NCBI GenBank assembly: GCA_963768025.1
Contig: CAVYGM010000013.1
Location: 1-56,703, forward strand
DNA length: 56,703 bases
Origin: CAVYGM01 sp963768025
GTDB taxonomy: Bacteria; Bacteroidota; Bacteroidia; Cytophagales; Spirosomataceae
Direction: 5' to 3'
The notes under the pieces were generated by a model. That model was not told the DNA's origin. It saw only the letters and a program-made list of their open reading frames with translations, and made no database searches. A program made the position numbers and the translations under genes. How positions within the stretch are numbered: position 1 is the stretch's first letter; each line of letters opens with the position of its first letter. This document shows, one piece after another, positions 48,423 to 56,703 of the stretch.

Positions 48423-50048
48423 CTAGCGGAAGATCTTGCCGCTTTTTTCAAGCTCCTTATACTTTTCGATGTACATCTGGTCAAGCGCTTCGGAGTCTTT
48501 GTACTTCACGCGCAAGGCGTCTAGTCTTTTATGGAGGTCAGCTTTTATATCGGTATATTTAGGGTCGTTGTATACGTTTTTCATCTCCTTGGGGTCGTTT
48601 AGGCGATCGTACAGCTCCCATTCGTCGACGTCATAATAGAAATGTATTAGTTTGAATTTCTCCGTAACAATACCATAATGCCGCTTCACCATGTGTACAC
48701 TGGGGTACTCGTAGTAGTGGTAGTAGGCGGCATCCCGGAAGTTCTGCCCTTTTCCGTTGAAAATAGGAATCAGACTTTCACCCTGCATATCAGCGGGAGG
48801 GGTGAGGCCGGCCGCTTCGAGGAAGGTCTGGGCGAAATCGAGGTTCTGAACCATCTGTGTGTTTTTGGAGCCCGCTTTGATGACAGCGGGCCATTTGATC
48901 AGCAGTGGGGTTTTGAAGGACTCATCGTAAATAAATCTCTTGTCGAACCAACCGTGTTCGCCCAGATAAAAGCCCTGATCGGAGGTGTACACCACGATGG
49001 TATTTTCGTCCAAACCATTCTCTTTTAAAAAATCCAAAACTTTGCCTACCCCTTCGTCCACCGAGGCAATGGAGCCCAGGTAATCCTGCATATACCGCTG
49101 GTACCGCCATTTCATCTTGTCGGTATTGGTCATGGTTGGGTACTTTTTCATGAATTCCTCATTCATTTTGCCGTAGGTTTCATCCCACACTTTACGCTGC
49201 TCGGGGTTCATGCGACCTACGGTAGTGTTATAGAAGGCCTTGTCGTACGGATGTGATTCTTTGATGCCCAGTTTGTCCATGTTTTCTGGAAATACCTTCG
49301 AGTCGCCCGCCCAGTTCATGTAGGTGAGCAAGTTCATTTCCTGCTCGTGCGCCGCCCTTCCGCGTCCTTCGTAGGTGTCAAAAAGCGTAGCGGGTTCCGG
49401 AAACGAGCGGTTGATAAACTCCTTGTAATGCCGCTCGGCTGGAAGCCATTCGCGGTGCGGCGCTTTGTGCAGGAAGGCCAGGAAAAAGGGTTTGTCTTTC
49501 TCCCGCTCATTTTTAAGCCAATTGAGCGTCATGTCCGTAATGAGGTCTGTTACATAGCCCGTTAGCGTGATGTTTCCTTCCTTTTTGGTGATAAAATCGG
49601 GGTTGTAGTAGTGGCCCTGGTCGGGCAGGATTTTGAATTCATCAAAGCCTTTGGGATTGTTGCCAAAATGCAGCTTGCCGAACATAGCGGTTTGGTAGCC
49701 ATTGGCTTGCAGAAGTTGGGGGAAGGTGACATTGGTGGTATCAAAAGGGAAGTAGTTATCAACCTTGCCATTGAGGTGGCTGTGCTTCCCCGTCAGAATC
49801 ACCGCCCGCGACGGCGCACAAATGGAATTAGTGACGCAGGCGTTGGTAAAGAGCATGCCCTCGTTGGCGATCCGGTCAATATTGGGTGTTTGTATGAGCT
49901 TGTCGCTGTATGCCGAAATGGCCTGATAGGCATGATCGTCCGACATGATGAAAACGATATTGGGACGCTTGGGCTGTCCTTCTTTGCAGGAAAAAAACAA
50001 GGTTGTTGCCATAATGGCAACCAGGTGTAAGAGGAAGACTTTTTTCAT
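48423..50048 (-). CDS. Type I (formylglycine) sulfatase, lipoprotein
   Basis: An intact 541-residue arylsulfatase-family enzyme. The lipoprotein signal MKKVFLLHLVAIMATTLFFSC has its Cys at 21. Metal ligands Asp37-Asp38 are in IVFIMSDDHAYQA. The modification motif CAPSR (77-81), followed by AVILTGKH, marks Cys77 for oxidation to formylglycine. Further family blocks are TAMFGKLHFG, LAFLHKAPHREW, and VVYTSDQGFYLGEHGWFDKRF. It is anchored in the periplasm or at the cell surface and probably removes sulfate from a glycan or other sulfate ester; the substrate is unknown. A maturating enzyme (anSME or FGE) is not in the window. Confidence 0.93.
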   Translation of the reverse strand: MKKVFLLHLVAIMATTLFFSCKEGQPKRPNIVFIMSDDHAYQAISAYSDKLIQTPNIDRIANEGMLFTNACVTNSICAPSRAVILTGKHSHLNGKVDNYFPFDTTNVTFPQLLQANGYQTAMFGKLHFGNNPKGFDEFKILPDQGHYYNPDFITKKEGNITLTGYVTDLITDMTLNWLKNEREKDKPFFLAFLHKAPHREWLPAERHYKEFINRSFPEPATLFDTYEGRGRAAHEQEMNLLTYMNWAGDSKVFPENMDKLGIKESHPYDKAFYNTTVGRMNPEQRKVWDETYGKMNEEFMKKYPTMTNTDKMKWRYQRYMQDYLGSIASVDEGVGKVLDFLKENGLDENTIVVYTSDQGFYLGEHGWFDKRFIYDESFKTPLLIKWPAVIKAGSKNTQMVQNLDFAQTFLEAAGLTPPADMQGESLIPIFNGKGQNFRDAAYYHYYEYPSVHMVKRHYGIVTEKFKLIHFYYDVDEWELYDRLNDPKEMKNVYNDPKYTDIKADLHKRLDALRVKYKDSEALDQMYIEKYKELEKSGKIFR

Positions 50049-50178
50049 CAGAATCAGGTAAGGGAGTACTCAGGCAGGGCTTGATTTTGAGAATAGAAGG
50101 CGAAAACAAAAAAAATATACTACCGAAAAAGATACTCATGCGTTCCTTTTCGTCTTTTTCAGTAGAAAAACTAAGTGA

Positions 50179-50388
50179 CTACTCCTCCTCGTGAATCACC
50201 TTCACCCGTCCTACTTCGCCGGTTTCGAGGCGCACTTTGATGCCGTGCGGATGCGATGGTGATTTGGTCAGAATGTCTTTTACGAAGCCTTCGGTAAGAT
50301 CGCCCGTGCGTTGATCTTGTTTGAGGACAATGGAGACTTCCAGTCCGGGGTAGATGTTTTTTCGTTCGGTACCTGATCGTTGGGCCAT
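50179..50388 (-). CDS. YwbE-family protein
   Basis: A 69-residue protein matching the YwbE/DUF2196 family over its whole length: NIYPGLEVSIVLKQDQRTGDLTEG and then LTKSPSHPHGIKVRLETGEVGRV. It is a small cytoplasmic protein of unknown role, possibly a KOW-like beta barrel. It lies 8 nt after the DUF433-protein stop, so the two form an operon. Confidence 0.88.
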   Translation of the reverse strand: MAQRSGTERKNIYPGLEVSIVLKQDQRTGDLTEGFVKDILTKSPSHPHGIKVRLETGEVGRVKVIHEEE

Positions 50389-50396
50389 ACTGATTT

Positions 50397-51053
50397 TTAT
50401 TTCTCGTGAAAAATAATGACATCCTCTACCTGCTTCTCGGTGAGTTTAAAGCGCTCGGCAAGTTGAGGTACCGAGTCTCCGTGCAGAAACTGATCGAATA
50501 CCGTCTGAGAAAGAATATCGGTGTCACCCACCACGGGTCGGCCCGACTGCCGGTGGGGGTCAATCTGGATAGCCGATTCACGGCCCTGCGGGTATAGTTT
50601 GACGGCCAGTGAATCTTCCCCAAACTCAATGCGCTTGCAGAAGGGTTCTACCACCTGCTGGATAGAAAGCTGTAAGGTCTGATCGGCTTTGATCAATTCC
50701 CCTACTTCGGCATTGTAAAATACATTTTTTCCGTCGGTCAAGATATCGGCCGTGGCGAAGGGATAAGGGGTATGCAGCATGTCCGACAAAATACCTCGTG
50801 CGTTGTTGATCTTCGAAGGCCCAACACCCATCGAACGCAATTGGTAAAAGGTATAGAACTCGATAAGGGTATGAAAATCAGCGATCATACCCTCTTCCGT
50901 AACTCGTTCATCGGAGGCAGAATGCCCACTCTTGTATTCGCGGAGCCAGCGTTTAACCTGCGGCTCGGATAGGTTCAGGATGTCGGCAATATCCTTCACC
51001 GAATAGGTTTCACTTTTTCGCAATGGGGATTTTGGAGTCTTTTTGGCTTTCAC
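50397..51053 (-). CDS. DUF433 protein with an N-terminal DNA-binding helix-turn-helix
   Basis: An intact 218-residue cytoplasmic protein. Residues 15-40 (YSVKDIADILNLSEPQVKRWLREY) form a MerR-like helix-turn-helix; the middle is a helical region (FHTLIEFYTFYQLRSMGVGPSKINNARGIL). The last 80 residues contain the DUF433 block SGRPVVGDTDILSQTVFDQFLHGDSVPQLAERFKLTEKQVEDVIIFHE, itself a second HTH. Short DUF433 proteins are regarded as antitoxin-like. This longer form may be a transcription regulator. No toxin partner is seen: its neighbour is YwbE. Confidence 0.78.
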   Translation of the reverse strand: MKAKKTPKSPLRKSETYSVKDIADILNLSEPQVKRWLREYKSGHSASDERVTEEGMIADFHTLIEFYTFYQLRSMGVGPSKINNARGILSDMLHTPYPFATADILTDGKNVFYNAEVGELIKADQTLQLSIQQVVEPFCKRIEFGEDSLAVKLYPQGRESAIQIDPHRQSGRPVVGDTDILSQTVFDQFLHGDSVPQLAERFKLTEKQVEDVIIFHEK

Positions 51054-51238
51054 GGAGTCCTTTTTTAGAGCCGGTAAAGGTACAAATCAGTTGGATCATT
51101 AGCCAATCTTTACCCTACCCATCGCCTCATTTGGTTAAGGAGAATAGTCCGCACTAGGCACTGGATGTACCAGGGTAAAAAAGACGTATGCCAGTACCTG
51201 AGGGCAGGTACTGGCAGATGTACCAAAAGTTTTACGCC

Positions 51239-52503
51239 TTATTGTACCTTATAAAACTTCGCGGCAAACAGAAAAATGACGGCATAACACACGATGGGCA
51301 GATAGTACGACGAGGCGATGTCCTGATCGGCCACAATCCCCATCAGGGGTGGAAACAGGGCTCCGCCCACTACGCCCATCACAATAAACGAAGAGGCCTG
51401 CTGGGTATGCTTTCCCAACCCTTTTAGCCCCAGACTGAATATGGTGGGGAACATGATGCTGAAAAAGAAATTGAGCATAATCAGGGCTACAAACGAAGTC
51501 CAGCCGAAGGCTTTGGGTAATCAACAAACACATGGCAATGCTGCCGATCGAGAAAGCCGGCCAGGAGTTTGTTGGGCGCAATGAACCGCATGAGGTAGGT
51601 ACCCACAAAGCGCCCGATCATCATCATCACCATGCTGAGGGCAAAGTAGTAAGCGGCCTTTTCGGCAGCAAACCCCATTATTTCGATGCCATAATTGATA
51701 AAAAATGCCCAGGTACCGCCTTGCGCGGCCACATTGAATAACTGGGCTATCACCGCCCACACAAAATGCCTGTGCTGAAAGAGGCTTTTGGAAGCTTTCA
51801 GATCGCCAGGTTCGGTAGGTACGGCGTAGGCGTCTGCCTCGGCTTCGAGCGAGTGGGCATCCTGTACCGGGGGTACTTTCACGAAGGTAAAGGCAAAGGC
51901 AATGATCAGAATAACAGAACCGATCGACCTGTACAGCAGCTTGACCGATTCAAGGTCATTGGAGTGCTCCTGACCGGCCCGCAGGATAAAGTACCCCCCG
52001 ATCAGCGGCCCGATAACGGCCCCGAGCCCGTTGAACGACTGCGCAAAATTGATGCGCTGGTCGCTGGTGCGCTGGTCGCCCAGGCCCGCCACAAAGGGAT
52101 GAGCGACGGTTTCCAGGGTAGCTAGTCCGCAAGCCAGAATAAACAAGGCGCCCCGAAAAAAGCCGAACGACTCGGCATTGGCGGCCGGAACGAACAAAAA
52201 CGCACCCAATGCGTACAAGCCCAGCCCCAGCAGCACGCCGTTTTTATACCCAAACCGCTTCATGAACAAACCGGCCGGAATGCCCATCACGGCATAGGCC
52301 CCAAAAATGGAAAACTGCACCAGCCCCGACTCGGCTTTGGAAATGTGCAGGACATTCTGAAAGTGGCGGTTGAGCACGTCCCCCATGGTGATGGCAATGC
52401 CCCACAGCATAAAGAGGGAGGTAACGAATATCAGTGTGACGAAGTATTTCTTCTCGGTAAAACGGGCGCTGCCGGTCTTTCCGGCGGGGGCGGTTAGCTC
52501 CAT
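51239..52503 (-). CDS. FucP-like sugar:proton symporter (MFS), frameshifted
   Basis: A major-facilitator-superfamily transporter of about 420 residues with the fucose/glucose-galactose permease layout: helix 1 FVTLIFVTSLFMLWGIAITMGDVLNRHFQ, GLVQFSIFGAYAVMGIPAGLFMKRFGYKNG, and FAQSFNGLGAVIGPLIGGYFIL. The C-terminal helices are in other frames, with joins near 51545 and 51500, and include IMLNFFFSIMFPTIFSLGLKGLG and PPLMGIVADQDIASSYYLPI. FucP-type permeases import L-fucose or other monosaccharides with protons. Downstream of kduI and the DUF4861 gene on the same strand, it could take up uronates or rhamnose. Confidence 0.85.
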
Positions 52504-52654
52504 AGGGATTTGAATGAGTTTTAAGGTTAAGTGCTACATCTGCTGGTGAGGAGAATGGATGAATATGGAAATACTCATTGTTGCGCAAAAATTATTTTGG
52601 CAAGCCCCAAACCCTACCATACGGTTGCCCTTGCTAAGCAGATACGGAGGTACT

Positions 52655-53786
52655 TTATTTGCTCAGCTGGATCAAGGGAGGGTTTTTCAGGCGGGAAGCA
52701 TAGGCATTCAGGTAGTCAAACCAGGCTTGGCCTGAGGTAATATGACCGGCTTTGTCCCAGGCGGCGCCGGTGTAGTACACCAGCGGTTCACCCGACCGGA
52801 CGGAGAGTTTGGCCAGGCCATGCCCGTATTTTCTATCCATGGGTAGGTTTGCCTGCCGGAAAAATACACCCGATGCCGAGCGTGCCGTCCTGTCCGTGGG
52901 TAGGTTCCCAGTAGCCCAGGATGCCATGCGTTTCATCGAGCAACAGTTGGCCGGGCTGGGCACGGAGCAAAATACCCGCCACCATTGGAAGCGGAGCAGG
53001 GTTGGAATGAGTCACCTGCACCTCCACGCGGCTGAGTTGCGACCCGGCATCCAGGGAGAAAGTTTTGGTGGTGCTGACTTCAACACCATTGAAAATATAA
53101 GGTGCATACCCTACCCGGAAGGTGGTGCGAAAAGGTCCATTGTCGAGTACTTCCCAGGTTTTGTAGTTATGGATGTAGCCGATCGTATCTGCGAGCAGTA
53201 CGCCCACATCGCCCGCGCCGAGTTTCAGGCCGACGCTGTAATAATCCAGGCCTTCGCCGTGGTCTTTGTGGTAGTCCCCTCCCTTATACCACTTGTTGAT
53301 CACCAGCTGATCAGTGCGCTTGGCCCATACATCGGTACCGTAGGCATTGTCGGAGCGACCATCCAGAGCGTCCCCGTAGATCCGAAAGGCGATCCGGTCG
53401 TTTTCCCAGGCAAAATCATCATAGCGTTCGGGCACGTACCGGCCGTAGGTTTTGGGTGTTATCGGCGAGGGCTTCCCTTTCCGAAACGAAAGGTGAATGT
53501 CCTCTTTTGGGGCGAGAGAAAGCTGCACCAGCAGATTTTGAATGCGTTTCTCGCCCCGACGCTCCAGCTGATAGGGTACCTCGCGGCCGCTGCCCGTTTC
53601 TACCACTCGCAGCTGAGCGGTGTCTACCCGTGGATAGGCCGACAGGACGGTAGACCAGGGTATTTCAACCACCGTTTGCTCGAGGGAAACAGGACCCGGA
53701 TTGCTGATCAGGATAGTTCCCGAGGGTTGCGCCCACAGGGCACCGCTTAGCGCTAAACAAAGTACCGCAATGAGATAGCCTTTCAT
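52655..53786 (-). CDS. Secreted DUF4861 protein, one frameshift
   Basis: About 377 codons with a signal peptide (MKGYLIAVLCLALSGALWAQ). Characteristic segments are ISNPGPVSLEQTVVEIPW, YVPERYDDFAWENDRIAFRIYG, DVWAKRTDQLVINKWY, and at the end GEPLVYYTGAAWDKAG. The frame shifts near 52850 (IFPAGKPTH, then the rest in a second frame). DUF4861 proteins are often encoded next to pectin- or alginate-degradation genes, and kduI directly precedes it (1-nt gap), so a role in unsaturated-uronate metabolism is likely. No catalytic residue can be named. Confidence 0.8.
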
Positions 53787-53787
53787 G

Positions 53788-54671
53788 TTATTTCAGATCA
53801 GTGATGGCGCAGAAATCCATGTCGCCGTAGTCGAGGTTTTCGCCGGCCATTCCCCAGATAAAGGTATAATTTGAGGTACCTGCCCCGGAGTGAATCGACC
53901 AGTTGGGCGAAATGACCGCCTGTTCGTTCTGCATCCAGATGTGCGGGTTTCCTGCGGTTGCCCCATAAAATGGCAGACGGCTCTGGCCTGCCGGCACCTC
54001 AAAATAGAAGTAAACCTCCATGCGGCGGTCGTGCGTGTGAGCGGGCATGGTGTTCCAGACGCTGCCCGCTTTCAGCTCGGTCATGCCCATTTGGAACTGG
54101 CAGGTGGGTAGTATGCTATTGACCAACAGTTTGTTGATAGTCCGGTGGTTGGCGGTTTCCATGCTGCCCAGCTCTACCACCTCGGCATCGGCGCGCGATA
54201 CTTTGCGGGTCGGGTACTATGGGTGGCGGGGGTAGAGTTGAGGTAAAATTTGGCGGGGGTGGTGCGTCATGCGACAAGGAACTGTACCTCTGTGTACCCT
54301 GGCCAATGTAGAGCGCTTCTTTATATTCCAGATCATACGCCACGTCATCGGCCAGTACCTGCCCCGGCCCGCCTACATTGATGATGCCCAGTTCGCGGCG
54401 TTCCAGAAAATAGGCTGGCTTTGAGCTGATCGGGCGTTTCGAGCGTCAGCGTGCCGATAATCGGCATAACACCGCCCGTTAGGTAGCGGTCAAAAAACGA
54501 AAGTACCCATCGAAACTGATCGGGAACGAATAGGGTTTCGATGAGAAAATTCTGCCGAAGTTGCTCGGTGTCCATGCCTTTTACTTCGGTGGGGGAGCAG
54601 GCATAGCGGCTCTCGAAGGCGATTTTGGGCTCAGTTTTACCTAATGGTAGGGGATCGGGTATAGTCAGCAT
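53788..54671 (-). CDS. kduI: 5-keto-4-deoxyuronate isomerase (KduI), frameshifted
   Basis: KduI (EC 5.3.1.17) converts 5-keto-4-deoxyuronate, made from pectin or other polyuronates, to 2,5-diketo-3-deoxygluconate. Visible family segments are RQNFLIETLFVPDQFRWVLSFFDRYLTGGVMP at the N-terminus, LGIINVGGPGQVLADD and LYIGQGT in the middle, and the zinc site PAHTHDRRMEVYFYFEVP with His and Glu ligands plus NWSIHSGAGTSNYTFIWGMAGEN near the end. These are split by at least three frame changes (about 54420, 54290 and 54195), yet the total span (about 294 codons) fits the usual 275-280 residues. It is cytoplasmic. It heads the kduI-DUF4861-transporter set. Confidence 0.9.
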
Positions 54672-54711
54672 GAAAATTTGGGTTGAATGGAATCTTCCAC
54701 AAATGTACTAG

Positions 54712-55212
54712 CTATTCCCTCTTTTGTTGCGAATTCAGACCTCCAATTCCAAACTCCACCAGCGCTCTGGGAAAATTCTCGCCTTCGTGCCCCGACCGAC
54801 TGAGCTTCACGAGGGCGAAGCGTTGTAGCAAATCCAGACTAATCCACTGGGCCAGGGAAAGTGGCGCGCATTCCCATTCGCGGGCTTTTAGCTGTACTTC
54901 GTCGGGTACCTGGCTTAGGTCGTCCCAGGTTGCCTCTACACCTCCCAGGTCTTTGATGGTCTTTTGGGTACGGTTCCATACCATGTCGTTCCAGCTCAGT
55001 ACGGTACTGTGCTATTTCGTCGGGGGTTTCGCAGGCCATTTCGGCCAGCAGGTCTTTGTCGTGTTTTGCTCAGGCGACTCCATTCCGGAAGTTGCAGTTT
55101 CTTATCGCAGGTATCCAGCTTGTAGCGTACAATCATGGGAATACAACGCAGAGGTATCCACAAAATCACTTTCAAAATTAAAATAAACCGGCTTCACTAG
55201 GGTAATCAGCAT
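54712..55212 (-). CDS. Nitrate reductase-associated protein, two frameshifts
   Basis: About 165 codons from ATG 55212. The sequence matches the Nitr_red_assoc family: VYFNFESDFVD, then LRCIPMIVRYKLDTCDKKLQLPEW (frame changed near 55145), LLAEMACETPDEIAQYRTELE, and, after a second change near 54990, REWECAPLSLAQWISLDLLQRFALVKLSRSGHEGENFPRALVEF. The function of this family is not established; in cyanobacteria it is encoded with nitrate assimilation genes. Here the rubredoxin/nitrite-reductase-like gene lies 24 nt upstream on the same strand, which supports the same assignment. Confidence 0.8.
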
Positions 55213-55236
55213 GATGATAAGGCGAATATACGAAAA

Positions 55237-56703
55237 TCAGGCCAGAACCGGCTCGGTCGCAAGGGACACAAACTCCGCTTTGGGTGTATCGCAGGTGGAA
55301 CATACGTAGGTTTCGGGCAGATCAGAAAAAGCGATTCCGGCCGGGATGCCCTGCCTTTCGTCTCCGTAGGCTTCACTGTATTGGGTGAAGCAGCGGGGGC
55401 ATTGGCATATTATCTCTGGCGTAGCGAGGGTTTCCAGGCTTTCGGAGGATTCTATCCGAAGCGTTTTTTTTGCCTGGGCCATACGCGAAGCATTGAATTT
55501 GCGGCACAGGCGCTCTACCTGATGCGGCAGGTGACTTTTCATCAACCCCGTCTCAAACAGAAAATAGGTACGACTATTTGGATTAAAATTTTCGGTGTAA
55601 TAGAGGTCATATACCGGAAGTACCCCCAGGCTTCCTACTTGAAACATAGGTCTCTTGCGGATCAGGATCGAACCAAACACTTCCGACTTGGGCCGGGTCT
55701 GGATACCAAAGCAGAGTCCAAACGTACGGGTGTCGAGTTTTTCAAAGTACCTTAGAATGTATTTTTTTAACTCAATACCGTCTTCGTTATGGTCCTCGGT
55801 TTGCCAGGCGAGTTCATTGGCCGCGTGGCGCACATTGATGTTGTGCAGCCCCAGCAGGTGGCTCCATTTGGGGCGGTGGGTCTCTTCTATTCCTTTTATG
55901 ATCAGGGATTTCCAGGGGGTAGTGCATAGTTCGCCCACGCGGGTATCCAGACATAGGCTGCACAGATCAAGCAAAAATGGAATGGAAAATTGCTCGCTCC
56001 GACGATACAGTCCCAGCCAGGAGCGCTGTCCGTAGCGGTTGAATCCTTCGTAGTAGGGGAGGGCAAACTCGGGGAGTTCTACATCGTCGGTAGCGGGTTG
56101 GGTGATGAAGGAGTGCGTAAGCGCCACTTCTTCGTACAGTCGGGCTTCGGTTATTTCGGCGGTCGGTATCCCGAAGCATGAGGTTTTCGAGGGTACGGGC
56201 CAGCCGGGCCAGGTCGTTGGTATAGATCAGGTCGCGCCAGCGAAACAGGGTATTGGATTGCTTGGGCCGGATATAGAGGTACCAGAAATGCGGCTCGGGC
56301 GAGGCGATAAAGTTGAGGTTTCCGGTAAAAAAAGGCGTAAAACTCTGATTCGAATCGGATAGGTTGACTTTCAGGGCAGGCTGGTAATCAAAACCGTCTA
56401 ACACGGTATGGTACTCGCTTTCGGTGAGCCATTGTCCGGTGCGGAATACCTCCTCGGCGCAATAGGAACTGATGATGTTGGGGTGCTGCTCCTCGTTTAC
56501 CTCATACGGAATATTACTAGCCGTAAAGTCCCTTTCCAGGAAACGGATTTTTTCACCATTTACCGTGAAGAGTAGCTGCTGACGAGCCCCAAAGCTAACG
56601 TGCTGCACTTTGGCAGCGTGGGCGATCGTCAGGATTTCGTGCAGCCTGCCGGGAGAGACTATTCCTCCCGGCAGGTTGACTTTGATGGATGACTCAATGC
56701 GTC
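55237..56703 (-). CDS. Nitrite-reductase ferredoxin-like half domain fused to rubredoxin, 5'-partial, one frameshift
   Basis: The gene enters from the right edge. The first visible residues, IKVNLPGGIVSPGRLHEILTIAHAA followed by VQHVSFGARQQLLF, match the ferredoxin-like half domain of nitrite/sulfite reductases. The middle (about 300 residues) has no family I recognise. The C-terminus is a rubredoxin: ICQCPRCFTQY, GDERQGIPAGIAFSDLPETYVC and CDTPKAEF, with both Cys-x2-Cys iron-ligand pairs. The frame changes near 56165 (NLMLRDTD, then ITEARLYEEVALTHSF). The protein is likely an electron carrier or assembly factor in assimilatory nitrate/nitrite reduction; that is inferred from domains and from the neighbouring nitrate reductase-associated gene. 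Confidence 0.78.

Noticed and set aside
50397..51053. A toxin-antitoxin pair made of DUF433 and YwbE
   Set aside because: YwbE is a conserved family not known as a toxin, and the DUF433 protein is long with an added DNA-binding domain; adjacency alone does not support it.

Overview
The window looks like a chromosome segment of a Bacteroidota bacterium, most likely a Cytophagales/Spirosomataceae-type organism. The support is three SusC/SusD outer-membrane nutrient-uptake pairs, many secreted lipoproteins and Tat-exported proteins, an abundance of polysaccharide-degradation genes, and several promoter candidates of the Bacteroidota type (TTTG, about 20 nt, TAnnTTTG). The genus is inference. No rRNA, tRNA or CRISPR array was seen.

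Layout. 1-10.7 kb (+ strand): the end of a SusC gene, its SusD partner, a SnoaL-like secreted protein, an endonuclease/exonuclease/phosphatase-family hydrolase, a transposase remnant on the minus strand, the C-terminal half of a GH115 alpha-glucuronidase and a sialate O-acetylesterase-family esterase. The last two suggest glucuronoxylan or another acetylated, uronate-bearing glycan. 10.9-19.4 kb (- strand): a second SusC-SusD pair followed by an FG-GAP/ASPIC repeat protein. 20.2-29.9 kb (- strand): six genes in a row that resemble a planctomycete-style sugar locus: a PSCyt1/DUF1549/DUF1553 protein, a Tat-exported Gfo/Idh/MocA oxidoreductase, a Tat-exported DUF1501 protein, an L-rhamnose mutarotase, an alpha-L-fucosidase-like protein and a DUF2231-cytochrome-LRR membrane protein. 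29.9-30.8 kb: a gene-free spacer with a very good promoter match and a run of hairpins. 30.8-38.7 kb (+): an intact SusC, its SusD, a small lipoprotein, a Tat-exported PLP aminotransferase and an AEC-type permease.

38.8-50 kb holds unlinked functions: a secreted Hint-like protein, a PYROXD2/CrtI-like oxidoreductase, a four-helix-bundle sensor-like protein, a DUF6600 protein with an Arg/Ser-rich tail, a CPA1-type cation/proton antiporter, an M1 aminopeptidase, a MntA-HepT toxin-antitoxin pair with a broken toxin, and a sulfatase. 50.2-51.1 kb: YwbE and a DUF433 protein. 51.2-54.7 kb (-): a uronate/pectin module (KduI, DUF4861 protein, FucP-like sugar transporter). 54.7 kb to the end (-): the beginning of what looks like a nitrate-assimilation locus, with a nitrate reductase-associated protein and a protein joining a nitrite-reductase ferredoxin-like half domain to rubredoxin.

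A caution applies throughout. About half of the genes are interrupted by single-base frameshifts, or by single in-frame stops, while the encoded protein continues with full family similarity in the next frame. The damage is concentrated at 8.7-17.9 kb and 51.4-56.2 kb, whereas several very long genes (2.6-3.2 kb) are intact. Sequencing or assembly error is the simplest explanation, so frameshifted genes are listed once over their full span and should not be taken as proven pseudogenes.
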